Shown piece after piece: positions 9,246 to 16,872 of a stretch of 64,000 bases of DNA. Source of the stretch: an uncultured Dehalococcoidia bacterium (GTDB taxonomy: Bacteria > Chloroflexota > Dehalococcoidia > Lucifugimonadales > GCA-2712585); the NCBI GenBank assembly GCA_958295715.1, contig OY282371.1, positions 1,342,267 to 1,406,266 of the forward strand, given 5' to 3'. The position numbers and the translations under genes are program-made. The stretch's first letter is position 1, and each line of letters begins with the position of its first letter. The notes below the pieces were generated by a model, which was not told the DNA's origin, did not search any database, and saw only the letters and a list, made by a program, of their open reading frames with translations.

Positions 9246-9264
9246 TAGCAGAGGAGGCCGGGAG

Positions 9265-10206
9265 ATGAGAGGGGCGGCGGGAATAGACGTGAGCAAGAGG
9301 GAATTGGCGGTGTCGGTGTGCGAGGGGGCGGTGAAGGGATTCGCCAACACCCCGGATGGGGTGGAGGAACTGCTGGAATGGCTCAGGATCCAGGAATGCC
9401 CCCGGGCGGTGTGCGAGGCCACCGGTGGATACGAGCGCGGGGTGGTGAAAGGGCTGAGGAAGGGTGGTGTGGAGGTGGAAGTGGCCCACCCCAACCGGGT
9501 GCGGGCCTTGGCGCGAGCCTTGGGGAAGGAGGCCAAGACCGACGGACTCGACGCCAAGGTGTTGAGCCGGTATGGGATGGCCTTCGAGTTGACCGGCGCC
9601 GGCGGGCTGGATGAGGAGACTGAGGCCTTGAAAGAGCTGATGGTCCGCCGCCGGCAGTTGGTGGAACAGAGGGTGCAGGAACGGAACCGGCTGGAGAAGG
9701 GGCTGAACGAGAGGATGAAGAGGTCGGTGAGGCGGCACATTGGGTGGCTGGAGGAGGAGATAGCTGAACTGGACCGGGAGCGGGGCAGGATGCTTTCGAG
9801 CCACGCCGGTCTGGGGGAGCGGGCGGCCCTGTATCAGAGCGTGCGTGGGGTGGGAGAACTGACGGCCTGCGTGCTGATAGCCCACCTGCCGGAGTTGGGA
9901 GTGATAAGTGGGCGGGCCCTGACCTCCCTGGTGGGGCTGGCCCCCTGGTCCCGGGACAGTGGGCGGCAGCATGGGCGGCGGAGCATCCGTGGGGGGCGTT
10001 GGTGGGTGCGTCGGGCCCTGTACATGGCCGCGCTGTCGGGGATCCGGTGGGAGGGGGAACTAAAGAGGTTCTACGAGCGTCTGAAGCGAGGGGGGAAGCC
10101 GGGCAAGGTGGCCATAGTGGCGGCCATGCGCAAGCTGCTGCTGCAACTCAACGCCGTGGCCCGCCGTGGCGCCCCCTGGACGGAACAGCGCCCCTCAACC
10201 GTCTAA
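9265..10206 (+). CDS. IS110-family transposase (DEDD/serine recombinase)
   Basis: This 313-residue protein has the N-terminal DEDD RuvC-like domain: Asp8 in GIDVSKREL, Glu51 in CEATGGYE, and Asp93/Asp96 in KTDGLDAK. A coiled-coil linker (about 100-190) follows. The C-terminal transposase-20 domain contains VRGVGELTACVLIAHLPE and the catalytic-Ser region GLAPWSRDSG. ATG 9265 is chosen because it follows GAGGAGGCCGGGAG and gives the family's normal N-terminus; the reading frame is open upstream to 9112, but that stretch is the structured RNA. The protein would use the upstream RNA to pair target and donor DNA. No frameshift or missing active-site residue is seen. Confidence 0.92.
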   Translation: MRGAAGIDVSKRELAVSVCEGAVKGFANTPDGVEELLEWLRIQECPRAVCEATGGYERGVVKGLRKGGVEVEVAHPNRVRALARALGKEAKTDGLDAKVLSRYGMAFELTGAGGLDEETEALKELMVRRRQLVEQRVQERNRLEKGLNERMKRSVRRHIGWLEEEIAELDRERGRMLSSHAGLGERAALYQSVRGVGELTACVLIAHLPELGVISGRALTSLVGLAPWSRDSGRQHGRRSIRGGRWWVRRALYMAALSGIRWEGELKRFYERLKRGGKPGKVAIVAAMRKLLLQLNAVARRGAPWTEQRPSTV

Positions 10207-10214
10207 CCCCCCCC

Positions 10215-10220
10215 TTGACT
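10215..10220 (+). promoter_or_regulatory. Outward -35 (TTGACT) at the IS110 right end
   Basis: TTGACT lies 15 bp before the end of the element. In a circular intermediate, joining position 10235 to 9044 would place TATGTT (9046-9051) exactly 17 bp downstream, giving a sigma-70-like promoter whose start falls near 9058, the first base of the candidate bridge RNA. Confidence 0.6.
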
Positions 10221-10235
10221 TCTAACAGGGATACT

Positions 10236-10764
10236 CCCGCGCAGGCGGGAATCCATCTTCTCCCTTCTACTACACCACGGCAATGGCGCGAATCACGGTG
10301 GCCATCCCTTCTCTCCCCCTTCCCGCTATCCCCCCGTTCGCCATTCTGCGCCCCTTCCTATCCGCCATCCCCTCCCCCATTCCGTCATTCCCGCGAAGGC
10401 GGGAATCCATCCTTCTTACCGCCGTTGTGACAGGGCCACGAGGCAACGACGCGCCAAGGGTGGGCAGCGCCGACTAAGGGAGTCCCCACGGGATGACGCC
10501 GCAGTTCGGGGGCGTTGGCCTGGGATGTAGCCTTCCTGGATTCCCGCCTGCGCGGGAATGACGGAGGGGAGAGGGCGGGAATGACGGAAAAGGGGGACGG
10601 GAATGGCGGGAGGAGGCGTTGGGGGTGACGGGAGAGGGGCGGCGGCCCGGCCATAACGGACCCGGCCCTTGCGGTCGGCAGCAATGCCGGGCCGCTTTGA
10701 CATAGCCACGGGCGTTTGTTATTTTGAGGCTGGTTCATCAAGCAGTACGGACTGAGGCGCTGAT
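10236..10764. repeat. REP-like cluster right of the IS110 insertion
   Basis: It starts with the right half of the split palindrome (CCCGCGCAGGCGGG at 10236-10249). Further palindromes occur near 10387-10407 and 10541-10560, with scattered CCGCCATCCC-type fragments. No coding region is supported before 10765. Confidence 0.75.
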
Positions 10765-11271
10765 TTGACTTGGGCTGAGACCCTGCTGGCCGCCCTGAAG
10801 CGGGCCGACATATCGCTGATAGCCTATGTCCCCGACATAAGCATCTATCAGGCCACCAAGCTAATGGAGGACGACCCCTACTTTCACGTGGTGGCGGCCA
10901 CCCGCGAGGAGGAGGCCATTGGCGTGGCGGTGGGGGCCTACGCCGTGGGGCGCAGGTCGGCGGTGTTCATGCAGTCGAGCGGCCTCGGCAACTGCATCAA
11001 CGCCATCGCCAGCCTGTGCCTGCCCTGCCGCACGCCCATTCCCTTCTTCGTAAACCTGCGCGGCGAGTTGGGGGAGTTCAACATCGCGCAGGTGGCCATG
11101 GGCAGGGCCTCCAAACCGATTCTCGACGTTCTGGGGTTGCCGCACTACACCCTCACGACCGTCGACGGTCTGGACACGATCCTCAACGGCGCCCTGGACC
11201 TGTGCTACGCGAGCCGGCAGCCGGTGGCCCTCTGCATGACGCCCCTGCTGCACCGGGGTTCCCTTGCATAG
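10765..11271 (+). CDS. ThDP-dependent decarboxylase, N-terminal (alpha) subunit, sulfopyruvate/phosphonopyruvate type
   Basis: It resembles the alpha subunit of sulfopyruvate decarboxylase (ComD) and the N-terminal half of phosphonopyruvate decarboxylase, which hold the PYR domain. The cofactor-activating Glu lies in the ATREEEAIGVAVGAY motif, residues 48-50. At 168 residues it is a separate subunit rather than a fused enzyme. The start is TTG at 10765. It overlaps the next gene by 8 bp, and that gene encodes the complementary PP domain, so the two make one enzyme. Whether the substrate is sulfopyruvate, phosphonopyruvate or another 2-oxoacid cannot be read from the sequence. No mutase or sulfoacetaldehyde acetyltransferase gene lies nearby. 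Confidence 0.75.
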   Translation: MTWAETLLAALKRADISLIAYVPDISIYQATKLMEDDPYFHVVAATREEEAIGVAVGAYAVGRRSAVFMQSSGLGNCINAIASLCLPCRTPIPFFVNLRGELGEFNIAQVAMGRASKPILDVLGLPHYTLTTVDGLDTILNGALDLCYASRQPVALCMTPLLHRGSLA

Positions 11272-11869
11272 GCTCGAGGCCACCAAGGTGGTCTTGGAGA
11301 ATGTGGGAAATAGGCCCATTGTCAGCAACCTGGGACCCACCACCGATGAGCTATGGCATTCCGGCCACCGGGACCGCAACTTCTACACTTGGGGATCCAT
11401 GGGGCTGTGCTCATCCATTGCCTTGGGGATGGCCTTGTCCACCGAGGAGCAGGTGATTTCGCTGGACGGCGACGGCTCTCTGCTGATGAACCTGGGCGCC
11501 ATCGCCACGGTGGGCCGTGAGAAGCCCAAGAACCTGATTGTCATCGTGTGGGACAACGAGGAGTGGGGCCAAACGGGTCACCAATCTTCCCACACCGCCA
11601 TGGGCACGGACTTGGAGCGGGTGGCCCAGGGCTGCGGGATTTCTAGGACTGCCACGGTGAGCAGCGAGGAGCAGTTGGAGACCGCGTTGAGGGAGGCCCT
11701 GGCCAGCCCGGGGCCGTGGTTCATAGTGGCCAAGATTGAGGAGACGGACCATCTCCCCTACGCGCCCATTGAGCCTGAAATGACGCTGTACCGGTTCCGC
11801 GCAACCTTCCCCCGGGCGTCCAGCAATCCCCTCACCGAGCCGTGGCTTCAGAAGCCTGAGTCCTCTTAG
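11264..11869 (+). CDS. ThDP-dependent decarboxylase, C-terminal (beta) subunit, ComE-like
   Basis: This is the PP (pyrophosphate-binding) subunit partner of the upstream gene. The ThDP/Mg motif runs from GDG at residues 69-71 to Asn98 in the WDNEEWG segment. The N-terminal part has TWGSMGLCSSIALGMAL, typical of phosphonopyruvate/sulfopyruvate decarboxylases. It has 201 residues. The start TTG at 11264 lies inside the end of the alpha gene, indicating translational coupling. The gene ends before a REP-rich gap, so the pair is probably a two-gene operon. The true substrate is unresolved. Confidence 0.78.
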   Translation: MHRLEATKVVLENVGNRPIVSNLGPTTDELWHSGHRDRNFYTWGSMGLCSSIALGMALSTEEQVISLDGDGSLLMNLGAIATVGREKPKNLIVIVWDNEEWGQTGHQSSHTAMGTDLERVAQGCGISRTATVSSEEQLETALREALASPGPWFIVAKIEETDHLPYAPIEPEMTLYRFRATFPRASSNPLTEPWLQKPESS

Positions 11870-12238
11870 AAGGAGGCTTTACAAGAGCTTCTGGCGGGTC
11901 CTGTGCGCCGCGTCCGTTTGGGGCGAGGTTCAGGAGGGATGGATTCCCGCCTGCGCGGGAATGACGGATAAGAGGGCGGCGGGATGGCGGGATGGCGGGA
12001 AGCCGGAGCTTCCAACGCAGAACCAACCCTCCCCAAAACAAAAGTGGGCGCACGCGCCCTTCCCGCCTGCGCGGGAATGACGGATAAGAGGGCGGCGGGC
12101 ATGACGAGCGTGCCGTGTCCGGCCCGCCGTGTCCCTTTGGGGCGCGGTTCAAGAGGGATGACGGAAATGGGCGCTCCCACCGAAGCATCATCGCATATAT
12201 AAGGACTGCGAGCGGCCTGAATGCCGGCCAGGGTTCAA
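11870..12238. repeat. REP-like cluster
   Basis: Palindromes occur near 11944-11963 and 12061-12080. The composite linker appears in reverse orientation near 12010-12065 (AAAGTGGGCGCACGCGCCC). Short GGGATGGC reiterations lie at 11981-12000. No gene is supported. Confidence 0.7.
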
Positions 12239-12267
12239 TTGCAACGCAGCCAGTGATACAGTAGAAT
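12239..12267 (+). promoter_or_regulatory. Sigma-70-like promoter for the amidohydrolase
   Basis: TTGCAA (12239-12244), a 17-bp spacer and TAGAAT (12262-12267) place a start near 12274, giving a leader of about 40 nt before ATG 12314. Confidence 0.6.
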
Positions 12268-12313
12268 TTGGGTGGAGATATCCCGCCGAAAAGCTTTGAA
12301 CGGAGAGTGCGTT

Positions 12314-13435
12314 ATGTCTAGCAAGCTGATCATCTCTTCAGACTCCCACGTGGTCGAACCCCCGAACCTGTGGAAGGAGCGGATGGAGGGGAGGCACGGG
12401 GACAGGATCCCGCATCTGGTGAAGGGGGACCCCTACGACCAGTGGTACTGCGACAACCAGGGCGTTGGGGTGCTGGGGGGCATTTCCCAGGCGGGGAAAC
12501 GGTATTCCAACCCCCAGGACATCACCCTAGAGGGGAGTTTCGCCGACGTGCCGCCCGGCGGCTACGACCCCCACGCCCACGTGGAGGACCTGGACGTTGA
12601 CGGCGTTTACGCCGACGTCTTGTACCCGTCTATAGGCTTGAACCTGTACGCCCTTCACGACCCGGCCTTTCTGCGGGAGGTCTTCGCGGCCTACAACGAC
12701 TGGCTGGCGGAGTTCTGCGGCGCCTATCCCAACCGGCTGAAGGGGATAGCGATGATTTTGATGGACGACGACTTGGAGGCGGGCATAGCGGAGTTGAAGC
12801 GCTCGGCGGAACTTGGGCTGTGCGGGGCCATGATTCCCGTGTATCCCAGGGCCGCCGAGACCTACGACCACCCCATGTACGAGCCTTTTTGGGCCGCCGC
12901 CCACGACCTAGACATCCCGTTGAGCCTTCACACCGGCACCAACCGCCCCGGCTCAACGATTATGCGGACGGAAGGGGAGATTACGCAGACCGGCGTAGAC
13001 CGGAGCAACACCGACTACTGGGTCCGCATGTCTATGGGGCACATCATCTTTTCGGGGGTGCTGGAGCGGTATCCCAACCTGAAGATAGTTAACGTTGAGC
13101 ACGACCTGGCCTGGATTCCCTACTACATGCAGCGAATGGACGTCACCTACATTGAGCGTCCTACCCAGGCGATCCACCGGTTTAAGGAGGGAATGCTGCC
13201 CAGCGATTACATGCGCCGGAACATTTACCACAGCTTTCAGGACGACGGGTTGGGCATACGGGACCGGGAGATTATCGGGGTGGACAAGCTGATATGGGCA
13301 TCAGATTACCCTCACGCGGAGTCCACCTTCCCCAAGTCGCAAGAGGTGTTGGCGAAGATACTGAAGGACGTGTCGGATGAGGAGCGGGAGATGATCTCCT
13401 CCACCAACTGCGCCAAGCTCTATAAGCTCAACTAG
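12314..13435 (+). CDS. Amidohydrolase family 2 (ACMSD-like) metal-dependent hydrolase
   Basis: This is a 373-residue TIM-barrel hydrolase or decarboxylase of the amidohydrolase-related family. The N-terminal metal motif reads SDSHVVEP (Asp10, His12, Glu15). Other family marks are SLHTGTNRP, the segment HIIFSGVLERYPNLKIV, and the C-terminal Asp in WASDYPHAES. ATG 12314 is preferred over an upstream in-frame TTG-region start because it follows GGAGAG and begins exactly at the conserved strand. Members act on varied substrates (aromatic acids, meta-cleavage products), so the reaction is not predicted. It has its own promoter and sits convergent to the next gene. Confidence 0.8.
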   Translation: MSSKLIISSDSHVVEPPNLWKERMEGRHGDRIPHLVKGDPYDQWYCDNQGVGVLGGISQAGKRYSNPQDITLEGSFADVPPGGYDPHAHVEDLDVDGVYADVLYPSIGLNLYALHDPAFLREVFAAYNDWLAEFCGAYPNRLKGIAMILMDDDLEAGIAELKRSAELGLCGAMIPVYPRAAETYDHPMYEPFWAAAHDLDIPLSLHTGTNRPGSTIMRTEGEITQTGVDRSNTDYWVRMSMGHIIFSGVLERYPNLKIVNVEHDLAWIPYYMQRMDVTYIERPTQAIHRFKEGMLPSDYMRRNIYHSFQDDGLGIRDREIIGVDKLIWASDYPHAESTFPKSQEVLAKILKDVSDEEREMISSTNCAKLYKLN

Positions 13436-13520
13436 GCGGGAACGGCCGGCTCTGACCGCGCGTTAGTCCCCGCGGTAGCAGTGGACAGCCATGTCGGGAG
13501 AGGTCGGCTCTGACCGGGCG

Positions 13521-14765
13521 TTAATCCCTCTCGGCGTCAACGGCCAGCAGGCTTCTCAACAAGACCCGCGCGCCGTTGGCGCAGTCCTCCGGCCTCGTGT
13601 ACTCGTCCGGGGAGTGGCTGACGCCGCCAACGCTGGGAACGAATATCATGCCGGCGTCAGTAATCTCAGCCATGGACTGGGCGTCATGGCCGGCGCCACT
13701 AGGCACGGCGGCCACCTCCAACCCCAACCCCTCAGCCGCCGCTCGGATGACGCGCCGCAGCCCCGGGTTCATGGGCGTCGGCCTCGTCACCCCATGCTCC
13801 AACACCTCCACCTCAACGCCCCTGTCCGACGCCAGCCCCCGGCACACCTCCCGCAGGCGGCGCTGGGCCTCCGCTATCCTGTCCAACTCCACGTCCCGAA
13901 AGTCCACGGTCAGATCCACGACGCCTGGGATAACGTTTTCAGCGTTGGGACTCACCCTGGCGATTCCAACCGTCCCAACGCGGCAGATCTCCTCCTGCGA
14001 CGCAATGGCGTTCACCGCCTGGACGACGTGGGAGGCCGCAAGGAGGGCGTCGCGGCGGTTGGGCATGGGCGTTGTGCCCGCGTGGTTGGCCGACCCCTTG
14101 ACGCAGACGGACAGGGCCGCGCGCCCGGTGATGGCGGTGACCTCGCCGATGGCCACGCCGCCGCCGTGGAGGACCGGCCCCTGCTCTATGTGAAGCTCGA
14201 GGTAGGCGGAAAACTCGCCCCGCTCCCGCCTCGCCTCGTGAATGCGGCCGGCGTCGCCGCCCACGTCGCGCAGACGTTGGCCTAAGGATACGCCCTCCAC
14301 GTCCACGGCGGTCAGGTCGCCGCTTCTCAGGGCGCCGGCCATGGCGCTGCTGCCGAAGAGCCACGTATGAAAGCTGGTGCCCTCTTCGTTGGTAAAATTC
14401 AAGACTTCAATGGGATGCCGGGTGGCGACGGAACGGTCCTTCAGGTTCTGAAGGCACTCAATGGCCGCCATCACCCCCAAGGCGCCATCGTACTTGCCGC
14501 CGTTGGGCACCGTGTCGGCATGGGAACCAATGCCGATGGCGGGAAGGCCGGGAACGCTGCCCTCCACGCGCCCGATGACGTTGCCGGCGGTGTCGGTCCT
14601 AACGGTGAGACCCGCCTCACGCATCAGCCCGGCCACGTACGCCCTGCCCTCCACGTCGGCGGGAGTGAAGGCCATGCGCCGCATCCCGGTGGGGGTCTCG
14701 CCTATCCTGCCCAGCCGCTCCAGCCGGTCCGCCAAGCGATCGGGGTTTATGTCAACTTGAGTCAT
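13521..14765 (-). CDS. M20 family amidohydrolase, N-carbamoyl-L-amino acid hydrolase/allantoate amidohydrolase type
   Basis: This is a di-metal hydrolase that cleaves N-carbamoyl groups from amino acids or ureido groups from allantoate. Visible ligands are His82 (GSHADTVPNGG), Asp93 (KYDGALG) and Glu127-Glu128 (NEEGTSF), then LHIEQGP and a late GAGHDAQ. It is 414 residues from ATG 14765, which has a strong Shine-Dalgarno CAGGAGGAG; the frame is open further upstream but without support. In the same direction upstream lie an aldo/keto reductase and an ATC-hydrolase-like gene. If it acts on N-carbamoyl-L-cysteine it would complete a thiazoline-to-cysteine route; that assignment is inference. 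Confidence 0.82.
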   Translation of the reverse strand: MTQVDINPDRLADRLERLGRIGETPTGMRRMAFTPADVEGRAYVAGLMREAGLTVRTDTAGNVIGRVEGSVPGLPAIGIGSHADTVPNGGKYDGALGVMAAIECLQNLKDRSVATRHPIEVLNFTNEEGTSFHTWLFGSSAMAGALRSGDLTAVDVEGVSLGQRLRDVGGDAGRIHEARRERGEFSAYLELHIEQGPVLHGGGVAIGEVTAITGRAALSVCVKGSANHAGTTPMPNRRDALLAASHVVQAVNAIASQEEICRVGTVGIARVSPNAENVIPGVVDLTVDFRDVELDRIAEAQRRLREVCRGLASDRGVEVEVLEHGVTRPTPMNPGLRRVIRAAAEGLGLEVAAVPSGAGHDAQSMAEITDAGMIFVPSVGGVSHSPDEYTRPEDCANGARVLLRSLLAVDAERD

Positions 14766-15456
14766 GTCTCCTCCTGAGCCGGCTTGGAGGCCCTCCAAGC
14801 CTGGTTCGCCCTCACTCCCCCTGCGCAAAGGGGGGATTTGCGTAATCGCCAAAGGGGGTCTTGCACCGCCTATACTAACACAGCGGTCTGCCTGATAGAG
14901 ACCGTGGGTAGGCTCTCCCGTCATTCGCGCCCTCCCCCTGTCCTTCATTCGCGTGAAGACGGGAATCCATCCTTCCCGGCTCTGTTACCGCGCCAAGACA
15001 CCATGAGACCTCCTCTCCAGTCGCCAAGGGGAAAGGATGTGCCGCCACACACAACCCCTACGGAGGAGGCGGGAGTTTGCAGCGTTGGTCCTGGGTTGTG
15101 GTCTTCCTGGATTCCCGTTTTCACGGGAATGACGGAAAAGGGCGGAAGGGGGAGCGGGAGCTGGCCGCCGTGATTCGCGCCGTTGTCCGGGCGTAGTAGA
15201 GGGGAGAAGATGGATTCCCGCCTGCGCGGGAATGACGGAAAGGGGCGGAAGGGGGAGCGGGAGCTGGCCGCCGTGATTCGCGCCGTTGTCCGGGCGTAGT
15301 AGAGGGGAGAAGATGGATTCCCGCCTGCGCGGGAATGACGGACAGGAGGGGCGGGAATGACGGAGGAAGATGAGATGGGGAATGGCGGCGGGGAGAGGGG
15401 AAATGGCGGCGGGAGGTGGAGAGCAGACGGGCGTCTAGAGGGCCGCGCGGCCGCTC
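14766..15456. repeat. REP-like cluster with a 103-bp tandem duplication
   Basis: Palindromes or their close relatives occur near 14943-14962, 15110-15130, 15213-15232 and 15316-15335. The stretch from about 15137 to 15342 is a near-perfect tandem duplication with a period of 103 bp. Each unit carries GGCGGAAGGGGGAGCGGGAG, a unique stretch and one palindrome. No gene is supported. Confidence 0.8.
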
Positions 15457-16287
15457 TTAGGCCAGGGTGTACCGCCCCGGGCGGAGGCACCGGCGCGCTT
15501 CCTCCAATATGTAGTCGCGCGTCTCCGGCGGTATGGTCACCGAGCCGGCCGCGGCGTTCTCCACAATCCGCTCAGGCCGCCGGGTGGCCGGAATTAGCGT
15601 GGTCACACGGGCGTCGGCCAGGAGCCACGCCATCAGGGCCTGCCCCCAGGTCTCGATGCCGAACTCCGCCAGCGGGGCCAAGTCCGGCTCCCGCTCCAAG
15701 TTGCGGATCAGCAGCCCGTTGCCCACCGGACGCATCACGATAACCCCGATGCCCATTTCGCCGGCGAGGGGCAGTATCTCCTCCTCAACCTCACGCTCCA
15801 TTACGTTATAGGATATCTGGATGGAGTCTATGCGGCCCGAGCGCATGATTTCCGCCATTTCGGGAAGGGCGGCCGGCGAGTAGTGGGTGAGGCCGATAAC
15901 GCCTATCCGCCCGTCGGCCTTCATCTCCTCTAGGACCGGCAGATGGGTCCGCCAGTCCACCAGGTTGTGAATCTGCATAACCTCAATGTAATCGGTCTTC
16001 AGCAGTTCGAAGGAGCGGGCCATCTGCTTCTCTCCCGTCTCTTTGCCGGAACACCACACCTTGGTGGCCAGCTGGAACTTGTCCCGCATCCCCTCCATAG
16101 CGACGCCGATGACCTGCTCCGACCTGCGATACATGGGCGAAGTGTCTACAAAGTTGCTTCCCTGCGCGACGCAGTTCTCCAGAATTTGGCGCCTGACCCC
16201 GATTTCATCCATGGACACGTCAAAGCTGCCGGCCGACCCCATGCCTATAACCGGCGTCTCCAGGCCCTTAATCATGCGAGTCTGCAT
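15457..16287 (-). CDS. Aldo/keto reductase
   Basis: This is a cytosolic NAD(P)H-dependent oxidoreductase of 276 residues with a TIM-barrel fold. The catalytic tetrad is visible as Asp48 (FVDTSP), Tyr53 (MYRRSE), Lys76 (LATKVW) and His107 (MQIHN). The C-terminal part has the cofactor-binding LIPATRRPERIVEN segment. It starts 3 bp after the ATC-hydrolase-like gene on the same strand, so the two are co-transcribed. The substrate is unknown. The REP-rich gap separates it from the downstream M20 gene. Confidence 0.88.
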   Translation of the reverse strand: MQTRMIKGLETPVIGMGSAGSFDVSMDEIGVRRQILENCVAQGSNFVDTSPMYRRSEQVIGVAMEGMRDKFQLATKVWCSGKETGEKQMARSFELLKTDYIEVMQIHNLVDWRTHLPVLEEMKADGRIGVIGLTHYSPAALPEMAEIMRSGRIDSIQISYNVMEREVEEEILPLAGEMGIGVIVMRPVGNGLLIRNLEREPDLAPLAEFGIETWGQALMAWLLADARVTTLIPATRRPERIVENAAAGSVTIPPETRDYILEEARRCLRPGRYTLA

Positions 16288-16290
16288 GGG

Positions 16291-16827
16291 CTACCCTCCT
16301 TCTGATACAGGGGCTGATGCAGGGGCTGATGCGGTGGACGGCGCCCCGGCGCCATCGCCGGCGACGCTGTAGCGGAAGTCGCAATGGCCGGCCCCCTCCA
16401 TTATGGTCTGGGTGCGGGTCAGGGTGAGGCCGGGGTTGAAGCCCTTGGACAAGGCCCCGTCGCGGCCGCACGATAGGATGTATCCCAGGTCCTCCGCTCC
16501 AATCTCGCGGTACATCTCGGCGTAGCGGCACCGGGTCACGTTGAAGGACACCCGCTCGCTGGACTCCTCCAGCGTCTCGATCTCCAAGGCCCCGCCACGG
16601 GTCCACGGATCCTTGCCCTTGGAGAAGGAGGAGAGGTCGTCGCCGCCCAGCCGCTTGGACAGGTTCTTCCCCTGTTCCTCGGCTATCCCGACGATAACCC
16701 GCCGCGCGATGGCGTGGGCCTTCTCCCTGCCTATCTCCTTCTCAAAGGCCCGTATCATCGGGGTAAGGACCAGGGCTTCTATCCTGCGGCGGTCCAACAC
16801 GCTCATGTTGTCAATATCCATAGTCAT
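16291..16827 (-). CDS. ATC hydrolase-like protein (L-2-amino-thiazoline-4-carboxylate hydrolase family)
   Basis: This 178-residue protein matches the ATC_hyd family: a helical N-terminal half, then VSFNVTRCRYAEMYREIG, ILSCGRDGALSKGFNP, and the C-terminal LTRTQTIMEGAGHCDFRY. Conserved Cys100, Cys120 and Cys149 are present. In Pseudomonas the named member opens 2-amino-thiazoline-4-carboxylate to N- or S-carbamoyl-cysteine, but most family members are uncharacterised. Several in-frame ATGs lie near the start (16827, 16821, 16806); 16827 is used. It is followed 3 bp later by the aldo/keto reductase and preceded by the sulfite-oxidase-like gene on the same strand. Confidence 0.72.
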   Translation of the reverse strand: MTMDIDNMSVLDRRRIEALVLTPMIRAFEKEIGREKAHAIARRVIVGIAEEQGKNLSKRLGGDDLSSFSKGKDPWTRGGALEIETLEESSERVSFNVTRCRYAEMYREIGAEDLGYILSCGRDGALSKGFNPGLTLTRTQTIMEGAGHCDFRYSVAGDGAGAPSTASAPASAPVSEGG

Positions 16828-16872
16828 ACAGCGCTACCCTCACTTTCACATAGGCCTAGAGGAGGCAGGAAC

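Larger units (their letters stand above)
9044..10235 (+). mobile_element. IS110-family insertion sequence inside a REP-like palindrome
   Basis: The left junction reads CCGTCA-TT-TGTATG and the right junction reads GGGATA-CT-CCCGCGC. Removing 9044-10235 rebuilds the exact repeat CCGTCA-TT-CCCGCGCAGG seen elsewhere in the window, so both boundaries are read from the sequence. There are no terminal inverted repeats and no target duplication, as expected for IS110. The left core is TT (target) and the right core is CT (donor). The element is about 1.19 kb and holds one transposase gene plus a 5' structured non-coding region. It appears intact. Confidence 0.85.

Noticed and set aside
9112..9264. 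Upstream extension of the transposase frame by 51 codons
   Set aside because: The stretch is the structured RNA with guides; ATG 9265 has a ribosome-binding site and gives the normal IS110 N-terminus.
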